DNA of 64,000 nucleotides from Blastomussa wellsi (lineage: Eukaryota > Cnidaria > Anthozoa > Scleractinia > Plerogyridae), in contig OX393567.1 in NCBI GenBank assembly GCA_947652115.1, positions 24,463,550 to 24,527,549 on the forward strand. Direction: 5' to 3'. Position numbers and translations under genes: made by a program. The notes under the pieces were generated by a model. It was not told the origin of the DNA and searched no databases. It saw only the letters and a program-made list of their open reading frames with translations. Positions 25,311-38,699 of the stretch are shown here, one piece after another (the stretch's first letter is position 1; each line of letters opens with the position of its first letter).

Positions 25311-26171
25311 TTGCCATTAAATTAGGTTCTTTTGTGGCACACGTCCTATATCAGCAATGTGGACTGAATTAGCGTCAGGAATGTTAGAAATAATACAATG
25401 AAAGATGACCAATTTTCGGCTTTGACATGATTAGATAAATGTTCACTTGTCACGAGCGTGGGCAAATTCAGGAAAAAGTCTGAGTTCCCTTAACGGGACT
25501 GGAAACTCATGCAAAATCTTTGCTTTTATACGCTTGCATTACGGGGGCTGTCAACTGTACGGGAATCTGAAAATCTGAAACTTTTTCCAGGAATCGGGAT
25601 ATTCAGGATTTTTTCGGGGGAACATGAAGTGATATAAGTAAAATCTCGGGAAGTTTGATATTTTTTCGAGAATGTCTCCAAGAATTCGGGACGGTAGTCC
25701 AAGCGTTCGGGACGACCTTCATTCACATATGTTGCTGCTCAAACACCTAGCTTTTATTACAGCTGTCAGCCCCGATGCATTTAGTGTTGACTGAGCTGAT
25801 GCTAGGCCTAAAAGCAAAGCACATGATCTGTTTGCTACGAAAGTGAAACGTACCAAAGACAACACTCTTAACAGGAAAGAAACTTCAACCACAAAAAATA
25901 AAAACCCATTGCAGCACCAAAACAGTTGATGCAATTCGCGTTAAGCCAAAAACTTTACGGATAAAGTAAAGAAAAACGTATTAGATTTTTTGGTCGTACT
26001 TACAATCACACAACCATATACTACATGAAAGAAAAAAAAAATGTGTGGTTGTTGCCACAATTCCGGTATGAAATGTGCATACTTCTCTCCTTGTGATATT
26101 GGTTCAAAATACGTGCATTTACAACAGAACTCTTTCCAACTTACAGGACATACATAGACACTAAAATAAAG

Positions 26172-26175
<4 letters not shown>

Positions 26176-26234
<59 letters not shown>
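26176..26234. repeat. ATT trinucleotide microsatellite
   Basis: About 20 uninterrupted TTA units. Confidence 0.97.
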
Positions 26235-26689
26235 TTCATCGTCATTATCATTATTATACATTATTGGGATGGATTATAAAAGACGAGAACGGCGGCTCAC
26301 AAGTAAACTATGAAGCAAAGAAAAGGCGATATTGCTATCAGAATGTTTTTATTTTCATAATTACTTATTAGCTAAATCGCAGCTTACCCTAAGCTATCTT
26401 GTTAATTTTTGGTCTATCAGTCATATTTATATGTTGACACAAAATGTTGACTTAGCGTAAGTTAAAATAAGGATGTCATTCTCTGTTTACTTATTATTGC
26501 TCTGTTTGCTGAATGATAAGCAGTCAGCTTTTTCTTGAATAAAGATATCACGCAACTTTTACCCTATAATAAAAGGTTGAATAACTTTTGCAGATATTCA
26601 GTGAATTTTCCTTAGGGGTGTTGTTCAAGAGATTCCGGTGGTGTCGATCGAATATGTGCTATAAGATTTGCCAAATTAAAATGATGAAA

Positions 26690-26870
26690 GATAATTTGGT
26701 TTTATCAACTGGGTTGATAATGTGGATTGGCCACCGTAAAGAGATTCGAGAGCTGACGTTTCGAGCGTTAGCCCTTCGACGGAGCGAGGAATTATGGGTC
26801 GTGTATGGTTTATATACAGAAAGATGGAGCTATGCTATTGGTTGGTGCCTGGTAACGTGAGAAACAACAG
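26690..26870 (+). repeat. Dispersed repeat with GGCCACCGTAAAGAGATTCG core
   Basis: The phrase from TTTTATCAACTGG through GGCCACCGTAAAGAGATTCG and GAGCTGACGTTT recurs in inverted orientation at 57613-57715 (AATCTCTTTACGGTGGCC). Matched order and spacing point to a dispersed non-coding element. Confidence 0.7.
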
Positions 26871-27315
26871 AATAAATTAGTTGAATGAAAAGCGTTCATT
26901 GATACCGTGAGGATAAAGCAAATGTTAGGGGTATATATTTGGTGCCTAAGTGCACTACTTTTCCGGAAAATATTAAGACTCGACAAAGTAACTACACATG
27001 TCAAAAGCTGCGGAGGGTATATCCAAACTCGTCCAATGCTAAAATTATTGGAAAATTTTGTTTGGGTTTGGTTTGGGTTGCTTCGAATCCAATATAAAAT
27101 TAGAAATCTGTCTCAAATATTTCAAGCAAAGATATTTTTAGTTCAAAGGGGAAAAAAGGAATAATTAAAGCGCTGATAGACTTTACCATTGATTCACTTA
27201 TTGATTCCAGGGATTTCCTATAATGCGGCATAACAGAGAAAAATTTGCATTCGTATTTTATTATTGCTTTAGAATACCTAACTTGCTGTTGAGAACGGAA
27301 CGGACTCCAGAAGTC

Positions 27316-30300
27316 ATGATATCTGAATCAGGTCAAGTTGCCATAGTGACGATACTTTCTATCTTTGCCATCGTCGACATCGTTGGTAACTCCCTTGTTT
27401 GTGTGGTCATTACACGGAATCAAGACATGAGGTATGCTGATAAAGTAAGAGCCGTTGATAGCTCATTTACGAGTTCCCTTTCACCTCTGTTTCAAAACGA
27501 GTCTATGTGCGGAAAATGAGTTCACTTCTGCATGAAAAGTCAAATGCAGATAAAACCACTTTCATATGATTGGTTTCTTACTTAGACTCGTTTTGACACT
27601 GAGGTAAAAGAGGTCTCAGAAATGGCCTATTTAAGTTACTTTTTCAAAAAATACGGCTTATATTAACCTGCGCAATGAAAAATCTGTTTACAAACAGTCA
27701 AAGCAAAGTCTGGGGAGATATATTCATAAACGAAGCGCGTTTTTAAGGCTTTCTTTTGGACATGATAAGTCCACCACAAATTTAGTGACCGTGGTCATTT
27801 TTTATTTTGATATTTCTGACATGAGTAATTCATTACCTCATGCCTAGTGGTGATCGTTTTAGTGAAAAGTTAGTGTTTAGAACGTCCTAAAGGCGCATTT
27901 ATCGTCCAATGTGAAGTCTTAGCAGAGGCTCACTAAACTAAATTGTTTAATTGTAAAGTGCACCTAACCCCAAAATATTTTTTCACTAAAATAAACCTTT
28001 GCACCAGTTCGAAACGCGTGCTCGTTTCTCCCTTTTTTACCAAATGTTGACTTTTTATAGCATTAAAAAGCTACGAAAAACTGACCATAATTTAATTTGT
28101 TGCACGACCGAGTCAGAAGGGGCGTGGGTCTATTCCTGGGTTGATGTCACAAACTGATTTGCATCAATTCTTTGTAAACATGCATGCAAATCAGTTTATG
28201 ACGTCAACCCAGAATAGACCCATGCCCCTTCTGACTCGGTCGTGCAACAAATGATGCACAGTTTTTCGTAACTTTTGAATGCTATAAATAGTTAGAAGTT
28301 TGAAGAAGGAGAAACGAAACGTGCAATGCGTTTCAAACTGGTGCAGAGGTTTATTTTAGCGAAAAAGTACTTGGATGCACTAAAGATGCACTTTAAATAA
28401 ATTTGAGTTTGAATTAACAGATTTTTGGTAGATTACCAACTCATATATGAGCACTGGAAGCCCCGGCTTAGCAAAAATTTTACATAATAAAAACTATTTA
28501 CTCGTATATCTTTTAACAGGATTCCAATTAACCTTCTTCTGGTAAACCTAGCCGTGGCAGACATGATGGTAGCAACCTTTTTTGTGCCCTACCACATTTT
28601 AATCCACACGTTCACTCACCCGGATGGCGTCATTGGCAGGGTGTTATGTAGTTTGGTGACAGGTGGAGGTTTCGCGTGGGTTGGAGGAGCTTGCTCGGCT
28701 TTCACTCTGGTAGCTATTGCTACAGAGCGTTACTTTGCCGTGAATTATCCTCATAGCAACAAAGGGAAACTTACCAATGCCAGATTGAAGGTGAAAATGG
28801 CTCGATGTCAATGAGATTCACTTGATTAAATTGATAAAGTAAGGTACTAATGTAGTACAAAAAGGGACAATTTCCTGTAGTTTCGTTGTTTATAAAAGAA
28901 TTCTTCTTCATAATATCTCAATGATTATTCAGTCCCCAAAAACATATGAAACAGTTTATATATGAAATGTGTATGTTGATGAAAGTGAGAAAAGATCATC
29001 AGCAACGAAGCCACAAATTCAGGGCTTCAACTTCATAGCTCAGTGGGTAAAGCCTTACCCTGGGTGCCAGAGCCCCCCCCCCCCCCTCCATGCGCGGTTT
29101 CCGGTTTAGAGTAGAGCATCCCACCGGTATCGCGGAGGTCACAGGTTTGAATCCCGTGTTTTCTGGCTACTTTATTCCAATTGCTAAAATTGGAAATTCT
29201 CTGCGATGATTATTTCTCATTTTTATTTATATTTTCGTAGAAAATGTTTTTTAAAAACAATCGGATAAAAACGAATTCAAATGTGTCTAGCCTCCTCTCC
29301 ATGTAAGCTTTTGCAATAATTTTACAACTGAATAAAGACAAAAGCCAGATCAATTTGATATTACACTAATCAAGGTCTGTTTATCGTGTTTTAGGTGATC
29401 ATTCCTGCTTCTTGGATCTTTGCAGTAATCATGGAAATGCCGGGATTTCTGAGTTCAAATATTAGCAAGGAGCTCGGAATCTGCATTCTGGACTTTCCTG
29501 AAGAGTGGATGGGGAAGGCCTTCAGCGTGGTGTGGTTCCTGGTGTTTGGAGGCCTTCCCATTCCATTAATGCTTGCACTGTATTCCACAGTGGTGTACAA
29601 TTTGTGGTTTAAACGCAACGATCAAAACGAACTTTCCTATCAACAGAAGGTATGGACAGAAGCTCTTTCAGCCTAGGACGAGTTTTTTTAATTTGTCACT
29701 CTTTGTTTGTGTTAATTTGCATGCTATAGTTTTCGGTAGATGGTCAATTGTCTTCAGAGCCGTTGATAAGGAAAATCGCATATAACCTCATAATTTTTAG
29801 GCAGAGTTATTTCAGGTGTTTTTCGCAATCAGTAAAACCAGTGATGACGTCATCAGGTCACGCCCTTGGTCACAAATTACTTTATCGGGATTATTTTTAT
29901 TGATTTAATATTTTAATTATAACCCTCATTGCTATGCATAGATTTTGTTTTATTTCTAAAAGGTCAGATTTTGAGAGAATTTCAAATATTTCTGTGAAAA
30001 GCACGATTTTGAAAAAAGAAATGTATAGCTATGTTTCCGGCAACGTTCGCTTCAATCGAAACTCGTCGAAAAAGGCTCGATTTAATGAAAAATCGCGTTT
30101 CCTTTAGCATTTAAAGAAACCAGAAGTGGGCCTAATATATATAATATGCGCGAACGCAATTTACACTACCAGCGTACTTCGGTATGATCAAACAAAGCCA
30201 CGCGGAGTTAGTTTTTTCCTTCCTTTGCTCTTGTTTTTCTGTTTTCCTCTTATTTTCCTTTGCTTGTACTTTATTTATTTTATATCCTTGTGAAACGCAA

Positions 30301-31076
30301 AGAAAAAGCAGCTAATTGTAAAATGCAAGCGAATTTGCAAGTTATTGAGTTAAGCGGATCATTACGCATTACACGGCATGACGGACGTTGGCTCATTTTT
30401 TAAAGCGTGTACAAATATTGACAATTAAATGCTGTTAATGAATAATTTAAAAAAGAAGAAAATCTATCCAATGTGGTCGCCTGGTTTTGTGTTTCAAGCT
30501 GACGATCCAAGCCGTGAGACAAAAGTATATTGAGAAGAACTTCGCAAATAGGACCAAAAAAATTCCCTGTTGTGGAGTGTCTGTAAAGTCTCGTGCCGGG
30601 TTCGGCATGTGCACTAGCGTGTTGGGCCCTACATTGATAATATAGAATTGAAAAAGCGGTTGGAGAACTTTCGGTGGCTATAAAATATTTTTCTAAACTA
30701 ACATCATATTTTCTACTTTCAGGGAGTGCTCAAGGTGCGGAAACGTGTTACCTTGACGGCTGTTACCGTCAGTATCATCTTTTCGATTTGCTGGCTGACC
30801 GACGCAGTTATCTTCCTGCTGAGCTATCACAGCACCACCAGCAGCCCAAGCGATGTCACTTGGGCCATTGCTGCAGTGATGATCCTATTCAATTCAGCCG
30901 TCAATCCCTTTGTATATGCTCTGATAAACCAGCGATTCAGAGAGAAGCTCAAGGTGTTGGTACGCGACACGTTCAGCTCTGCAAACCAGGTCCATGTCAA
31001 TGTTGCTATGGATATCCCAGAAAGCCAACAGCCTACCAGTGGTACCACTCAGTCGACGCAAATGGCAAAGCAGTGA
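27316..31076 (+). CDS. Class A (rhodopsin-like) GPCR, receptor 2
   Basis: Exons: 27316-27431, 28520-28790, 29395-29649 and 30723-31076, all GT-AG, coding for 331 residues. The start chosen is the ATG that gives MISESGQVA, aligning with the short N-termini of the paralogues. Seen: GNS in helix 1, NLAVADMM in helix 2, Cys at helix 3 and in loop 2 (GICILDF), TERYFAV, proline in helix 5, ICWLTD in helix 6 and NPFVY in helix 7. The usual Pro6.50 is Thr. Unlike receptors 1, 3 and 4, the tail after helix 8 has no Cys for palmitoylation. Intron 1 holds a large foldback element. Likely a cell-surface peptide-type receptor; ligand unknown. Confidence 0.9.
27925..28420. mobile_element. Large foldback element of about 490 bp
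   Basis: Two arms of about 240 bp, almost touching, are imperfect inverted copies. Examples are TGTTGCACGACCGAGTCAGA near the middle left against TCTGACTCGGTCGTGCAACA on the right, and GTTTCTCCC against GGAGAAACG further out. It ends in phrases such as AAAGTGCACCTAA and TTGGATGCAC. No protein encoded. It lies in intron 1 of receptor 2. Confidence 0.85.
29029..29170 (+). mobile_element. tRNA-like SINE fragment split by a poly-C tract
   Basis: CATAGCTCAGTGGGTAAAGC resembles a tRNA 5' half. A 14-bp C run (29073-29086) and extra sequence follow. After that comes GCGGAGGTCACAGGTTTGAATCC, which holds a B box. The spacing is too long for a functional tRNA. In intron 2 of receptor 2. Confidence 0.5.
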
Positions 31077-33104
31077 ATTATAGCTGCCATTCTCTTCTCC
31101 AGTGCCACCAGTGCACGAGGAGCAAGCGGCCCTGAAGACATTTATCTTGGTTTGCTAGAATCAAACCGCAAAGGGATTCCAATCACATCGACCTTTTTAA
31201 ACTAACTTGTGGTGAAGAGGTTTTAAAACGGTTCATTTGATTGGAATTCTTTTGTTAGATTTTAGTCATTCAATTATGTGTCCCCAGAGCCACTAGTTCC
31301 TGGTCACCAGGCCTAGCCGGCTGAGAGAGACAAGCGGATCTGTTGACGAGAATGAATCACTGGGGGTCATCAAAGACAATAATATGCCCTCCGTTGATAG
31401 ATACAAATTTAAAGGAACAACACTGCTATCGCAAATACACGCTTCTGATTCGTTCAAGCAAATTATATCATACTCTGAGACTCAGGGGCAGTTAGCGGGG
31501 GTGGTAATCTCGTACCGGAGTCCACGGGCTCCACGATCAGCGGTTGGTTGCCAGGTGAGTCCTTAGGGAAATAAAAAAGGCAACTTTTTGATTTGCTGTT
31601 CGTGTGACCGGAAGGCCAAAAGCTAAGTTTCTTTTGGAGAGAAATTTGAACAAGTGGAAGTCTATGTTTTCGTTACAGCTGTAACCGATCACACGCGCCC
31701 TCCAGAGCAAAAAGTCTGAACGAAAGGTTGTATTCTAATCTCAAAATTATAAATATGAAAGGCCTGTGTTTACAAAATTTTGTTTAATCGACAGATTATA
31801 AGTTTAAGTTTTGCTTTCCGTTGCCAAAAATAAAATAAAGTGAGTAAGTAAATTTTGTGCGTGTACGTTGCTAGATATTTTGTGATCATTCATGCATGCG
31901 AATGACCATTGACGAAGGCCGACGCGACAACAATGGAAAACTACAAGAGCCTGCAGCCCATACGTGATTCCGAAAAGGAAAACTGTTAATTCTGAGTTTC
32001 TGACTCAACAAATGTGTTCGTCTTGTCACTTGGGATGTATTCTGACAGTGGATGTTAAATTACATTCTCTGGGTTAGGAGATAAACATCGAATTTTCGCG
32101 ATTTCGGTTAAGAGGCGAAGATGATTGAAATCCATAAAAATTGAGAGACTGATTAAGACCTCTGACTTGTCTTCTATCATCTTCTGACTTCCTACTTCCG
32201 TGTTAGAGCTAAGCATGCGCACAATAACCGGAACCCCAGATTACCGGGCATCCATTTTCACAGAGTCTCACCTGGCGACCAACCAGGGGTGAGAGAAAAT
32301 CAAAACTGCTAGCTATGATCCCCTTGGGAAACAGTCATATCTCGCCACTTCAAAACAGCTCTATCGTAAATAATTTTGTTCTTTGGCCATCGTAGCTTGA
32401 TAAGAAATGACACGCAAAACTGCGGTGATAAACATAACGAGCAAACGCATTGCTGGAGAAAAAATGTTATATTTTAACTTGACGTTTCTACATACATCTT
32501 CGGAAGTAACCGTTGGAAATTGAAGTAACAACTAAATTTTAAATCTAAGATAAATAATGAATTAACATTTATTAACGAAGTTAACAATAAAACTAATTTG
32601 AATTGGCATGGTGAATGACCGCTTTTCTTTCTCAGATTTTGAGGTTACTAGTATTTGTGAACAGATCTGAATTTTTCAATCTTCCTAAGCGAAATGAAGT
32701 TGAAAATTCGAAAAAAACGATACTATAAATTATACTTTTCAAATCGTTGGTCAACAAAAAATTGACCTCCGCAGCCTGTGGGAAAGGGAGGGGGGGTGGA
32801 AGTGCAAGCGCACCCATCGCACCCCCCTTCCCCTCCCTACGTGCCTGACTTGGCACAGGCATTTTCACTTCAGAGATTTATTTGCAATATTTTGGGCCTT
32901 AAAGACGCTGTAGCCGTATTCGCTAAGGAAGCTCGAATTTTCAAATTTAGGGTGTCCTTCCGGACATGTTATCTCCCAAACGGAGACGTGACCCCCATTA
33001 GTAACTCAATATCTAACAGTGGTGAAGGTCTCAGAAAAAAAAAATCAATGTTAGAAAATTTTTGCGCGAACGTCCTTAAGAAGAACATGTATGCATCAGT
33101 AACA
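31077..33104. other. Convergent intergenic region between receptors 2 and 3
   Basis: The two receptor genes point toward each other, so both 3' UTRs must lie here. No coding exon found. A 20-bp inverted pair (GGTTGGTTGCCAGGTGAG near 31540 and its near complement near 32270) suggests the ends of an old element. A G/C-rich hairpin lies near 32780-32840. Confidence 0.4.
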
Positions 33105-36100
33105 CTATTCTATGGAGCTTGGCTCTGGAGCTGGGGTCGGGTGGGTGCTTGACCGGGCGGTGTTTTCAGCAGCTTCGATGCTCTGAAGTGCCTGAGTAGC
33201 ATGAATCTTGCGTAAACCAGTGCAGCACATCATTTCCTTCAACTTCATTCTAAACTGTTGGTTCAGAAGAGCGTAAACAAATGGGTTGACAGCAGAATTT
33301 AACAAGGCCATTGTGTCAGCAATGGCGATTGGTACGGGACCAATGTCGAGGGACGTGACGTGCCTTAAGACGTACTCAACTGTCTCTGTTCCCCAACAGA
33401 TTCCAAATATCGCACTGATGATAACGACCATCAAAGTAACACGCTTTCGCATCCTTATCACACCCTGTGCAGAAAGAAATGATAACAATCCATCCAGCTT
33501 AATATAGCGCGAATGACTTTCTAATTTCCCTCGCCCTGTTCCCGTAGGGCTTCGTAGCTCAGCGGTAGGGCGTCGGTAGATCTAAACCGGAGGTCATGAT
33601 ATGGGTTCAAAACCCACCGGGCCACGTTTTCTCGGCTGCGTGGGAACACTCCCAAATTTCCCCTTTGAAGGGTAGTAATCCAGGGTTGTTTGGGATTTCG
33701 TCAGTATTGCCTTCCCTTGGCCATGGCACCTAAACAAGACACTCAATCTGAATGTATCATTAATTCATATTACGGGTGCCACGCGTTTCCTATCATATAT
33801 ATATCCCTAACAATATATCAGCCTATCAATTTAACAGTTAATGGAAAAGTAGGATCAATACGAACACGAAACACCTTCTCGTGGGTTAGACTGGCACCAT
33901 ATCTTCAATGCGAGTAACCGAATGGCAGTCCAGACGAGACAAGGTAACACACGTATATGAATTATAACGAACACGTTATAAAGAATGGATAGATTTATTG
34001 TCAGGTTTACGGAGAAATAGCCTTTTCGTTAGAACTCACCTTTTGTTGGTGTGTGAGTTGATTGTCGCCGTTGCGCTTAAACCAAAGATTGTACACGACT
34101 CTTGAGTACAACCCAATCATTAGTGTCAGTAAAAGAACTACCATGGCCAACCAAGACAAACTATAGCCCTTGGGCATCCACTCTTTGGGCCACGCCCACG
34201 TGCAGAAGTTGTTATTGTTAAATTTTGCAATCAGAAACAGCGGGAGAGTGAATATCAATGCGAAGAACCAGCAAAAAGGAATGATTACCTGAAATATGAT
34301 CAGAATGTGTAAAAAACTTCGACTTTGAATAGCACAATCTAAGGCGTACAAGGGACTGTCACAATGTTGATTCTCTATTAATGCGACCGACTTAGGTACA
34401 CCTAAGAGCTAAGGGCTCGTTCAACATGTAGCCGTGCGTTCCAGATCGAATTGAAATTTAGAAATGTTGTTTTTTGAGAGAGGGAAAGCCGGAGTATCCG
34501 GGAATAACTTCTCGGAGTACGGCCGAGAACCAACAGCGATATATGACGCCATCAGGTCCGGTAATCGAACCCGGTCCACATTGGTGGGAGGCGAGCGCTC
34601 TCACCACAGCGCCAACCGTCTTTCCCTGATAAAGCACGCAAAGAAGTGAAGGGAGCACGGAAGAAGATTAGGGTGGAAACTATCCGTAGGCAACTGTTTC
34701 TGCCTAATTCCTGATTGCACTTGTCACTTTTTTGGGTGCTTCATAACAAAACAAAGAACGTCAATGTTGTTTTTCTATCAATTTACGTTCTACTGGCTTA
34801 CATTGGAAATTAACCAAAATTAATATACCACTGTTTCTTCAAATATTCAATTAAACGGAACCCAGTTAACGATTTTTGGACACACCTTTAAGCTGCGCTT
34901 GGTGAGTTTCCCCTTGTTACCATGGGGATAAATTACTGAAAAATATCGCTCAACAGCAATGGCAGCCAAAGTGACTATTGAGCAAGTTGCTGCAAGCCAA
35001 GCGACGTTTCCACCTGTCACAAATTTGCACAGAAATGTACCAGTCACTCCGCTTGGGTGGCTTAAACCGACGGTGAAAACAACCTTTGGCGCGATAAACG
35101 TCGCGAACATGATGTCTGCTGCGGCCAGGTTCACTAGTAGATAATTTATAGGAATCCTGTGGGATTGGACGAAATTAACTTTACAGTTACAAGAAACAAG
35201 AAACAAGAGTTCAGTTTTCACAGTAGTCACTAAAAAGGCTGACGATCATTTATGTCAAACCTACTTGAATATCAGTGGTTTAGTATTCAGGTCAGTGTGG
35301 AGTGTAGACTATATACTGCTTAAACCATGACCATCATGACTAAAAAATTATGTTGGGAATAAATTGGGAATATTACGACTGCCTGATCTACGAAATGCTC
35401 TTTATAAAGGAGCTTAAACCAGCTTTGAAAAAACAGCCAGGTTCAACCCGTGCAAAGTTATTTATATAGTATTTTCTATAGTATTTTATTATTTTAACAC
35501 TTACATTTTAGCGCTTGTTTTTACACATGATTTTATCGTTGGACATTCTCACGCCGTGATTTGTACTTATATATGCATATTTTTCGCTTTTTCTACAACT
35601 TGAAAATGATCTCAGAGAGGTCGAAACGTCGTTTTTCGTCGCTAGTTTTTATGCTGAAATATTACCATAACTGCAGAAATTAATTTTCTCGCGAGCTCAT
35701 TGGCTAGCCTAATGTTCACGGTCGAAAAATATGTCGCAACATAATGACAATACACGCGATGACGAAATTCATGGCCAATTACGGGGCATACCGTTACAAA
35801 CTGAAGTCGATTTGTTAACTGGGGTAAAGTTAGCATTGTGCTCAGAGTTGATCTGTGGGGTTAAGGCTACGTAATGGTAAGTTTATGGCCATGATCATTC
35901 TGTAACCTATATTTTACACTGACCATTAGCATTTTCCCTTTAAATCTGGAATCCGTCCTCTGTTATCTTATCTCTTTCAGACATTATCTTCAATAAATTA
36001 TATACATACTCTTAACATACCACATGTCTCTATTGTTCTTTATGATCCGACAAACGAGGGTGTTTCCCACGATATCTACAACGATGAGTAAGGAGAGTAC

Positions 36101-36133
36101 CACTGTTATGGCAACACCAGCTGTATCGGACAT
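33105..36133 (-). CDS. Class A (rhodopsin-like) GPCR, receptor 3
   Basis: Exons on the - strand: 36133-36021, 35156-34886, 34288-34040 and 33464-33105, with GT-AG borders, coding for 330 residues. Seen: GNT in helix 1, NLAAAD in helix 2, VERYFSV after helix 3, loop-2 Cys (NFCTWAWP), ICWGTE in helix 6, NPFVY in helix 7, and a CC pair after helix 8. It lacks both Pro6.50 (Thr) and Pro5.50 (Leu), the only copy missing both. Exon 1 ends DMW where the others have DMR. A good acceptor lies 18 bases before the ATG (exon start near 36151), so a separate 5' UTR exon is expected upstream, possibly near the TATA-like site at 37280. Ligand unknown. Confidence 0.9.
33548..33625 (+). mobile_element. tRNA-like sequence, probable SINE head
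   Basis: GGGCTTCGTAGCTCAGCGGT, then a D-loop-like and anticodon-like part, then the B box GGGTTCAAAACCCACCGGGC. It resembles a tRNA over its whole length, but stem pairing is imperfect and unrelated body sequence follows without a terminator. It is therefore more likely a SINE head or a tRNA pseudogene. In intron 3 of receptor 3, on the opposite strand. Confidence 0.5.
34464..34632 (-). mobile_element. tRNA-derived SINE-like element, GGCGCAGTGG family, head part
   Basis: Read on the - strand, it has GGTTGGCGCTGTGGTGAGAG, then CTCGCCTCCCACCAATGTGG, then the B box GGGTTCGATTACCGGACC, then TGTTGGTTCTCGGCC. This is the order of the element at 13507-13775, without its 3' half. In intron 2 of receptor 3. 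Confidence 0.7.
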
Positions 36134-36184
36134 GACCGAAGACTCTCAAGACTGTCAAAGTCAATTTCGTGAACCTAGATATGA

Positions 36185-37765
36185 ACATGTTTGAAAGTGT
36201 GTTAAAATTGCATTTGGCCTTACAGCATTATCTGAGTTGTGTGGCGTTACATCGATTTTGATAACATAAACGTAAAACACAAACGAGCTATTTTGTTTAC
36301 CTCGTTTACTATCAACTCTTCTTACCTTAAATTCAATTCTAGAAATTTGCAACACCTCTTTCCGAATGAGTGATTTATAGTTTGTAAAGTGGCGAATATA
36401 GAAGCCTTGATTTTCCTAGAAAAAACGAAACATCTTAATTAACAATTTAACAGATTTGACAGTATGTTGTCCATACAATACTTCAATAAGTCGCCATATG
36501 TTAACTATATCTTTCCGTTTAATCATTTCCCTGGTTTCCCAGCAGCAGCATTTTATAATGGCATATAGATTTTGGAAACGACAGGTTATCATAAGCTTTA
36601 AATACATTAACTTATTTACATTTAGGCAATTCAGTGAGACAAATGAAACAACCTTGAAAGTGGACGAGCACTAATGAAATTTGCAATCACTGGCAATGCT
36701 TTTTTCCATTATATGATGACGAGTGCACCAGCCGTTGGTCTAATTAATAGAATCACCGTAAAATATTAGTGGGTCGATTTTAGAACTTATCGATCCAGGT
36801 TTGCGAATTCAAAATTTTTATGGACGTACCTCACCAATGGCGCGCGTGGTACCGATAGCTGGGAGGGTGCAAGAAAAACGATCATGACTAATTTTGTAAG
36901 ACAGCTAAATATATAACCGCTAATATCGAACTTTAATTAATTAGTGATACATATAATTCGTCATAAATATAAGCTCATAATTACTGTATTAAATATACAT
37001 TGTCACCAGCTAATTATAATATCTTTCTAATATCTTATAATACCTGGAGTTGCAGCCCCAAATCCGTATCGACTGACCGGCGGTTGCTTGGGAATAAACC
37101 GCCATACCTCTTTTGCAGTATTGCAGCGGCTCTATGGTGTTAAATCTTACGAATGTAATGGCTTGTCGTAGTAAAATCCACATGCCCTGTAAACAAGTCG
37201 CTGTGCCAAACGCAATTGGGTTTTAATATTTCGAGATTAAAAAATATCTCGTCCACTCAGGCAAATAACAAAACTCATATATAAAGCTTTCGCATCATCC
37301 GAACAGCTCACTCGGCTTATTAAACTGAATTCGAACGCGATTCATCAAAGCGAAACTGATGCACGGAAAGATTTATACTAATCTTTCATTCACGAAAGCA
37401 TGTCTAGTCTTAACTATTTCTTTTATCTCGATGCAATTATGGTAACAAGTCCTAATAATTAATTATAGATTTCAAGGAGGGGGGTACTCGCATAATACAT
37501 GACGGGGGGATCAAGAGGTGCCGAGAGCAGTTATTTTTTCGTTGCCATTTAAAACAGCATGGAATCTGTTTCGAGCCAACTAATCCTGTGTTGAGTGTAT
37601 TGATTAAAGGATTTACAGAGTTTGCTGAGTTTACGAAGCGACGGATTAGTACTTTACATTGTTTTATAGAAATACATATAGAAATACATTTGGTCTCTTT
37701 TCAACGGAATAATTTAAAAGTAAACAGCGAAAGTCTGATTACATGGAAAGGAAAATCCGAGCGTT
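36185..37765. repeat. Receptor 3 upstream region, duplicated at 55985-58030
   Basis: Several blocks match in order and orientation. Examples: near 36220 and 56010 (CATTATCTGAG); near 36730 and 56395 (TAATAGAATCACCGTAAAAT and its relative); near 36985 and 56600 (ACATTGTCAC); near 37240 and 57250 (GTCCACTCAGGCAAA, then ACAAAACTCATATAT); and near 37300 (ACAGCTCACTCGGCTTATT). It is diverged but clearly paralogous non-coding DNA, consistent with a duplicated 5' flank. Confidence 0.75.
37276..37290 (-). promoter_or_regulatory. Candidate TATA box for receptor 3
   Basis: On the - strand, GCTTTATATATGAG sits inside the best-conserved block shared with the copy near 57280. The position would place transcription start near 37250, about 1.1 kb upstream of the coding exon acceptor at 36151. 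This is inference from conservation and motif only. Confidence 0.3.
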
Positions 37766-38352
37766 CTGACTGGTTTTTTCTTGGTCAGGAGTTTTCCATA
37801 CGGACCATTTCTATGGAAACGGTCCTTAGCCACGAATTTTTTTAAAGTTGGATAATTTAAAATTTGCAACTAGAACTTGCGCAAAGCAAAACATTTGTAA
37901 ATACTCTGATCAAACTAAATTTTTTTCAAAATCGTGGTAGCTTGTTCGTTCAGAGTTGCTCGCGGCACCAAAACACGTTATGGCGGAAAATCTCTGAATT
38001 CTTGGTTTTCACGTGACGCCAGAAAAAAACTAAAATTAAAAATTTTAAGTTTTCAACTTCATCAGGTAAAAGTCATTTTTAAACATATATCTGCTGGCCT
38101 TTCTTCAGCTCGGTAGACGGCTTTGTTTTGAAAATAGAACAGTTTGAATTTTAGATTTTTCACAATGCGTGACATCGGCATTGTTTCTGGGTAACATGTT
38201 ACGTGCGCGAAAATAACGATTCGCCTTATGTTTTCGAGTTCTGTGTAACCGATATGCTGAGGGAAGTGTTTATGCGAATGCTTTCAAGTTTAACAACCAG
38301 AAGAAACGTTTTGAGAGAGCCAAAGTAAACTCCAGATGTTTCCACTGGTTTC

Positions 38353-38400
38353 CGGCCGCCATGTTGGAGTCCCTCAGAGGGGCTCCAACATGGCGTCTCC
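38353..38400. repeat. Short GC-rich hairpin
   Basis: CGCCATGTTGGAG and its exact complement CTCCAACATGGCG are separated by a 12-14-base loop that is itself partly palindromic. Probably the core of a small foldback element. Confidence 0.8.
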
Positions 38401-38699
38401 ATACTAACCACTATAATTGTCAGTGATACACTTTGCCGAATAACTCGAGTTCGGAATATCGTAGATCCCCGAAACTTTGGGACGTTGTTTATTTATTACT
38501 CTTCTACGATATTTCAATTTCTTGACTCAATTTATTTAATGGTAAGCGATTTTATTTCTTACCTGCGTGAAACTTGCGTGATACTTGCGTGACGTGAAAA
38601 CCACCAATTCAAGTAACCGAAACTGTATTTTGCCTCGACCTCGGGCCAATATTTCCCAGTACGGCCCTCGCGCTCGGTTAGTAAGAGGTTAGTAACACA

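Larger units (their letters stand above)
18558..27315. other. Long AT-rich intergenic region, no gene recognised
   Basis: Between the astacin gene and receptor 2. Repeat content is listed separately: an element at 18971-19332, SINE-like pieces, poly-C and an ATT microsatellite. The remainder, especially 20750-24000, is AT-rich with no exon I can defend. A good splice-acceptor-like site (TTGATTCCAG) ends near 27210, so the receptor 2 first coding exon probably continues a 5' UTR exon starting somewhere upstream. Confidence 0.4.

Noticed and set aside
30674..31135. 153-codon + strand frame over receptor 2 exon 4
   Set aside because: The overlapping frame carries the KVRKRVT and NPFVY receptor motifs, so this longer one is a shadow.
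31538..32290. A 750-bp transposon defined by a 20-bp inverted pair
   Set aside because: Only the two short ends pair, and nothing between them supports an element; mentioned only as a possible old remnant.
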